Assembly (NCBI GenBank): GCA_030490835.1
Contig: CM059977.1
Span: 26,145,335-26,209,334, forward strand
Reading direction: 5' to 3'
Source: Annona cherimola
Lineage: Eukaryota > Streptophyta > Magnoliopsida > Magnoliales > Annonaceae
Length of the DNA: 64,000 bases
A model generated the notes under the pieces. The model was not told the DNA's origin and did not search any database. It saw only the letters and a list, made by a program, of their open reading frames with translations. Positions 59,259 through 64,000 of the stretch are shown here, in pieces. Each line of letters begins with the position of its first letter. Position 1 is the first letter of the stretch. Made by a program: the position numbers and the translations under genes.

Positions 59259-59550
59259 GTATGTTTGGTAATTGATATCTTGGTGGGATTGTCGGATGAG
59301 GTGGAGAGCGAAAAATAAAATATTTTAAAAATTGTATGATTCATAGGAAATGATATGGAAAATTTTTGAATAAATAGGCTTGATGAAGGTAATTGGTAAG
59401 AAAAATTATTAAAACGTATGGATAAAAACGAAAAATATAATTATTAATTAGGAGAGTTATTGCCTTGGGAAACCATGCCTCCACAATTTCTCATCTCACC
59501 TCGTACTTGCAACTTTCAAAATAACTCATTTATCGCTTCCTAAATATAAC
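59252..59550. mobile_element. Small TIR element (GGGTATGTTTGG), copy 1
   Basis: Starts GGGTATGTTTGGTAATTG and ends CGCTTCCTAAATATAACC. Shares ATTTTAAAAATTGTATGATT-type sequence and GGTAATTGGTAAGAAAAATT with the element at 59818. Distinct from the main Tourist family. Confidence 0.55.
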
Positions 59551-59817
59551 CATAATTGCCACCGGTAGATACCTTGATGGTAACTCATACTGTCTTATTG
59601 TTGTTTGATCATGAGTTGAACTTTTTTCTTTCCCATTTAGGTGATGAGAAAGTTTTTCTATTTTCTCCCTCTGACAGAGATATCTGTCATTTTCCCATCT
59701 GTGTTAAGTGTTATTTAAAATTTTTCTTCATTATGTGAAGGTTATAAATATGTACGATTCATGGTGTGAAGGTTATAAATGTGTTTGAATATAATATAAA
59801 TTGTAATGATGTATATG

Positions 59818-60095
59818 GGGACGTTTAGGAATGTAAAAGTTGTGATAAATGTGGTATTTGATGGGAGTAAAAAATGAAATATTTTGGAAATCGTGTGATT
59901 GATATGAAATAATAGGAGTAAAGTTAGAATAAATAGATTTGTTGAAAGGTAACTGATAGGAAAAATGATTAAAATATAAAGATAAGAGTGAAAAAATATG
60001 ATGATTGATCGATTAATGAGTGTATCGAAACCTATACTCCCACCGTTTCTCTCCCACATTTTCCATGCTCGATTCACAAACGTCCGTTGTGACTC
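59818..60095. mobile_element. Small TIR element, copy 2
   Basis: Starts GGGGACGTTTAGGAATG and ends GATTCACAAACGTCC. The interior parallels 59252-59550 (GGAAATCGTGTGATTGATA; GGTAACTGATAGGAAAAATG). Confidence 0.65.
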
Positions 60096-60119
60096 GTAAA
60101 AAAAACACAACAATAATCA

Positions 60120-60300
60120 GTTTACAGCTCGTGCAGTGTTGGAATTTAATGGATGAGCCAACCAGGAGCTTCGAGGTCAGAGATAGGGATTGGTGAGGCG
60201 GATTTCCTGCCAACCGGGTGCAGAGGGCTGCTGGGCCGTGCGCCGACCGCCGGTATTTCGATGGCGCGGGATGCCTGGAAATCCATTATAAAATATAGGA
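60120..60300 (-). other. GC-rich islet with a 46-aa ORF
   Basis: A short GC-rich stretch in AT-rich DNA. A minus-strand ORF from about 60285 reads MDFQASRAIEIPAVGARPSS and stops near 60145. It may be an exon or gene fragment; not recognised, and no paralogue in the window. Confidence 0.3.
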
Positions 60301-60364
60301 TATAATCACTATTTAGGATCGGGACCGGGTTACTATGCTACATAAAGACGGTTCAGGTAACTTT

Positions 60365-60740
60365 TTAAAATTTTAAAATTTTGATATTTTGATAAAAATT
60401 TCAATTTATTCATTATATTTAACCTAATTTATTTAACTAGAAAATCAAATTTCATCCAAATCAAAATTGTGCATAGGCAACGTTTGTTAAAAAAATATAT
60501 TCATGTGTAAATTACAAAAAATGTTTAAATTTATTTACATATATATATTAAAATATAGTAATATTTTGTAAAATTATTTTATCGATATAGTAATGATATT
60601 GCAGAGGATTTCTATGTTAAAATACTATTTTAAAATTGATATTTAATATTAAACTATTTTATTATGTTGATTTTACACATTTGTAGATGAGATCATGCAT
60701 GGTAATACTAGGCAAACGAAATGATTTTAAAAATATTTAT
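60365..60740. repeat. Foldback MITE, family F1
   Basis: Core CAATTTATTCATTATATTTA, AGAAAATCAAATTTCATCC and TTACACATTTGTAGATGAGA. The right arm is decayed. Confidence 0.5.
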
Positions 60741-60784
60741 GCCAATTGCCAATGAAAAGACAAATATATTGCATTTAGTATTCA

Positions 60785-61035
60785 TAACAAAAATATCTTT
60801 TCCATCTAATTTTTCCCTACTTATCTTATTTTACAATCATTTCTTAATATTTTTCTATATAACTGTCATTTTTTCAATTATTTTTTCATAATTTTTATAA
60901 AACAACTATATTTATGTTAACTCTAATTTCTTCAATACTTGTAATTACCTTTATTATATCACATCATTTTCTCTCATTTAAAAAAATTTTCTACCAAAAC
61001 ATTTTCTTTCAAATTTTTTATCAAATACCAAATAT
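60785..61035. mobile_element. Tourist-like MITE fragment
   Basis: TATTATATCACATCATTTTC and TATGTTAACTCTAATTTC match the family interior; termini lost. Confidence 0.45.
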
Positions 61036-61408
61036 AAACTTGAAGATTTTAAACTTTTTATCTTAGTTAAGATCAATCATAAGATTATTTTATAATACAA
61101 TTAAAAAATTGACTAAACCAACTTAAGGGTGGATGAGGTTGGCTTGCAAAGATGAGGAAGTGGGATGTCAAGGATTTTTCTCTAAGCAACTAAGCAAATC
61201 TTGTACGTATTTTGCACTTAAAAAATAGAATTTCTAAGTTTTAAACCATAGCAATCCTATGATTGACATAAGCAACTTTAAAAGCTTATTTGTTTCAAAT
61301 TTAGTTAAAAATTACAAGTACATATGTTTGAAAATGCACTAAACAAAATCAAAAAACCTTTTCCTTACTATTTAGTTGAAATTAATAGGCAAGTAAAGTT
61401 TTATTTAT

Positions 61409-61869
61409 GGTTAATTTCAAATATATTCACTACGTTTTTTTCTTAATTATAAATATAATCACTAATTTTGAAAACTTTCACATATTACCACTAGGTATAC
61501 TAATTCCGTCAAGTATAGTTAAAAATCACTGTTATTTGTCATAGAAAAACATCCAAAGTAGCCCTTATTATTTAATAATTATAGTCATTTATCTATGATA
61601 GAAGTTGAATAATGTAATCGAAACCTATTCAACTTCAGAGAGAAGCCAGGGAGAATGAGTTTTTGACAGTCTGGATATATTATTAATGACAATGAATGCT
61701 AGATCAATAGAGGTTTTTTTGGATTTTAAAATTATTAAACTTACTAATTGTTATACTAGGTATATTTAAAATTAATAAAATACTTTGTGGGTATATTTGA
61801 AAGTTTTTCGAACTTAATAGGTATATTTGTAATTGAGGGCAAATGGAGTGAGCATATTTGAAATTAACC
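61409..61869. mobile_element. MULE-like foldback MITE
   Basis: 461 bp, starting GGTTAATTTCAAATAT and ending ATATTTGAAATTAACC, a 16-bp perfect terminal inverted repeat with longer diverged arms. Flanks TTTTATTTAT and TTTTATTTTT match at 9 of 10 positions, consistent with a MULE-type 9-10 bp duplication. Confidence 0.8.
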
Positions 61870-62794
61870 TTTTATTTTTATAAAGATTCAAATCTTATCC
61901 ATGAATTGTTATGTAATGATTTAAATATCTGGTTGAATAAATTGATCTGGTCTTCGCCTTCAACCCCTGGATGCTCAATTGGGATGTCAGAGGCCAACGA
62001 CAGATTAGGCCTTTTTTCATTAAAAAAACGTACATGTTAAATGCAATATATTTAGGGTTTGGAAGTAAAAGAAAAAAATTGGGAATGAGAATACTTTTTA
62101 AAGTGAAAGAACAGTTTATGATAGTAATAATGATGATGAGTATAGATGATAAAATTAAAATAGAGGAAGTAATTATATGAAAAATGCAAAATAATAGAAA
62201 AGTATAATAATTAAATAGTTAAAATGTCTAATCGTATTATAAAGTATGTAGAAAAAGAGTGATTTTTTTATAAAAAACTTCTACCGATAATGAAAGGGCC
62301 CTTAGAAGATTTATTTTGCGGAATCCATTGACGTCAATTGGATTCCACCTTACTTAGTACTTTTTTATGATAGACCTTACTTAGTACTTATATGTTAGGA
62401 ATAGAAATGAATGATTAAATTCAAAGAATATACGGAAATTTTAAAAGCGGCAACAATGATTGAAGAATAAGAATATATTATTGAAAAGTAAGGACAGTTT
62501 TTTTTTTAATGGTAAAGAGCATGTATAGCTAGCCTTTAGCAACAATGGCTCCTCTTTTATGTAAATAAGTTACAAAAAAATCGTCACATGTAATCTCTTT
62601 TTTTCATGTTGTTTGATAAAAAATCAACTACAAACATTATATTTAATATCATTTATATTATTATAAATATACTGATACACAAAAGTGAAAAGAAAGGAGA
62701 GGTCTGTATAGTCCTAGTGTACATGTATAGTCCTAGTGTACACCTCCCTGCACTGGAGTATAATAGATCCAAATTCCAATCGTAGCATAAAATG
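61870..62794. other. Intergenic; one Tourist remnant
   Basis: About 62050-62280 carries reversed Tourist interior (GATAAAATTAAAATAGAGGA). A short direct duplication of TGTATAGTCCTAGTGTACA lies at 62706-62743. No gene. Confidence 0.5.
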
Positions 62795-62837
62795 TAGGAG
62801 TGCAACTCGGGCTCATGAAATTAGAGCTTATTTCGAT

Positions 62838-62892
62838 CCTAACCCTAACCCTATTTATAAAATATCAACCCTAACCCTAACCCTAATTCTAT
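62838..62892 (+). repeat. Short CCCTAAC repeats inside the hAT-type element
   Basis: Two clusters of CCTAACCCTAACCCTA separated by about 20 bp. This is subterminal transposon sequence rather than a telomere tract; the plant telomere unit is CCCTAAA. Confidence 0.7.
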
Positions 62893-63452
62893 TTGTAAAA
62901 CCTAAACCTTACCCTATTTTTGAAAATTGGGTTCGGGTTGAGTTTTTGGTTGGAATTTATGTTGATGAATTTTCATTTTATTTAAAAGTGATAAGTTTAG
63001 AATTTCATATGAATAAATAATAATAACAAATCATGTAAGTAAATATAATAATATATAATCAAACTACATGTTTTTTAAAAAATAGTAATATAAAGAATAT
63101 TTTTAGAAAAAATTTAACATAAAAAATAAGATAAAGGAAGAAAATTAATGAGTGTAAAAGTAAATGATAGAAAGAAAAAATAAATATAAATGAAAATAAT
63201 ATACTTTATTTATAATAAAATTACAATATGTCAAACATATATTCAAATATAGATATAATAACATAAAATATGAAGAATATAAAAAAATATTAGTTAAATA
63301 GTACATATATAATATATTTTATAATAAATATAAAATGGGAAATCGAGCTTGGGTTCACTTGAACCCTAATCTTATCATATTTACAAATCAGGTTCCTCGG
63401 ATTCGAATTACGAAAAAGCAAGTTTCAACACAATTCAAAACCGGGTTCGATG

Positions 63453-63706
63453 CCAGCGCGCAAGGAAGCGTGCTGGTAACTCCGTTCGTTTGCACTGCAG
63501 CGACGTGAGTTCGAGTGGAGGCGTCAATCCTCCCTTATATAATGGGAGCGTCCTCCGAGTACTGCTGAAAAAAATGGGAAATTAGAAGACTGCTGTAAGG
63601 AAAAAACAAGATTTGCTAGAATGGTTTCAGTGCTTGATTGTAATAGATGTTGAAATAGATGTCGAGATGAATGTAAAATATACACCAATCAAAAAAAAAA
63701 AAAAAA
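63453..63706 (+). mobile_element. SINE nested in a hAT-type element
   Basis: 254 bp starting CCAGCGCGCAAGG; GAGTTCGAGTGG near 63508 resembles a tRNA B box. It ends with ATATACACCAATC and a 16-base A tail (63691-63706). A perfect 12-bp target duplication CCGGGTTCGATG lies at 63441-63452 and 63707-63718. The tail matches the 29888 SINE. Confidence 0.92.
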
Positions 63707-63766
63707 CCGGGTTCGATGGGCCAAGTTCGGTCTCAACCCAGCCTAAGTTGCACCCCTCATGAAATG

Positions 63767-64000
63767 AAGATTGAAGTGGATCCGTTTCTCAATTGTTATA
63801 CCAAGACGTTCACACCAAAAGCGATATGTTCGCAGTTACGCCGAAGTTTTTGTTTTCTTGTAATTCATCCGGACGATAATGGTAGATGTATCATTCTTTT
63901 GTGTTTAGAACTATTTTTCATCTACTAGATCGAGTTTCATCTAGATTAAAGATCTACGTTACTCCTGTTTGACTAATTGTATAAAATCATAATAAAATTG
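63767..64000. other. Window edge, no gene seen
   Basis: Mixed-composition sequence up to the window end. No ORF or element that I recognise. Confidence 0.4.

Larger units (their letters stand above)
62795..63758. mobile_element. hAT-type non-autonomous element with nested SINE
   Basis: Starts TAGGAGTGCAACTCGGGC and ends AGTTGCACCCCT(C), a TAGGGGTGCAACT-type inverted repeat with a few mismatches. Flanks ATAAAATG and ATGAAATG are an 8-bp target duplication with one mismatch. Contains telomere-like CCCTAAC repeats at 62838-62892 and a later SINE insertion at 63453-63706. Confidence 0.82.

Noticed and set aside
62838..62892. True interstitial telomere
   Set aside because: Only a few CCCTAAC units, not the plant CCCTAAA repeat, and inside a transposon.
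1..64000. CRISPR arrays, bacterial operons or prophage
   Set aside because: Intron-bearing plant genes and plant transposons throughout; no regularly spaced short repeats.

Overview
The window is nuclear DNA from a flowering plant. It is AT-rich and gene-poor, with intron-rich genes on the minus strand, plant-specific enzyme families, and many small transposons with plant-type terminal repeats. I could not fix the species or order. Coordinates and exon junctions below were read by eye from splice sites, reading phase and remembered family conservation; no alignment was run.

Layout. (1) 55-13643, minus: a complete 31-exon alpha-glucan, water dikinase gene of the GWD2 type (about 1307 aa, no obvious transit peptide). 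Introns 10 and 15 carry foldback transposons and one intron uses a GC-AG splice pair. (2) 13644-25000: intergenic, mostly degenerate foldback and Tourist-like MITEs, a hAT-type element at 20024, a GC-richer block with clustered ACGTG cores at 16.3-16.5 kb and a pyrimidine-rich tract near 23.8 kb. (3) 25-44 kb: gene debris and repeats. It holds an unrecognised coding fragment split by a solo LTR (25.1-25.6 kb), a CAD-like pseudogene fragment (28.1-28.3 kb), three diverged copies of one regulatory-looking segment (27.4, 31.4 and 42.0 kb), two paralogous 45-47 aa ORFs with matching TATA boxes (31.1 and 36.5 kb), a 5'-truncated LINE whose RNase H region is broken by a second solo LTR (33.9-36.3 kb), and a 1.45-kb hAT-type element (39.2-40.6 kb). 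(4) 45857-48235, minus: an intact five-exon cinnamyl-alcohol/mannitol-dehydrogenase-type gene (361 aa). (5) 48.3-64 kb: repeats, including a candidate Pack-MULE (54190-57278) holding a broken GMC-oxidoreductase fragment, a nested hAT-type element and a LINE tail, plus a SINE nested in a hAT-type element at the right end.

Only the dikinase and the dehydrogenase look like intact functional genes. One phosphorylates starch or glucan and the other is a zinc alcohol dehydrogenase of phenylpropanoid or sugar-alcohol metabolism; nothing suggests a shared pathway. Much of the rest is a layered transposon record in which nesting order and target-site duplications (9 bp MULE, 8 bp hAT, 3 bp Tourist, 5 bp LTR, 12-15 bp SINE) can be read directly.
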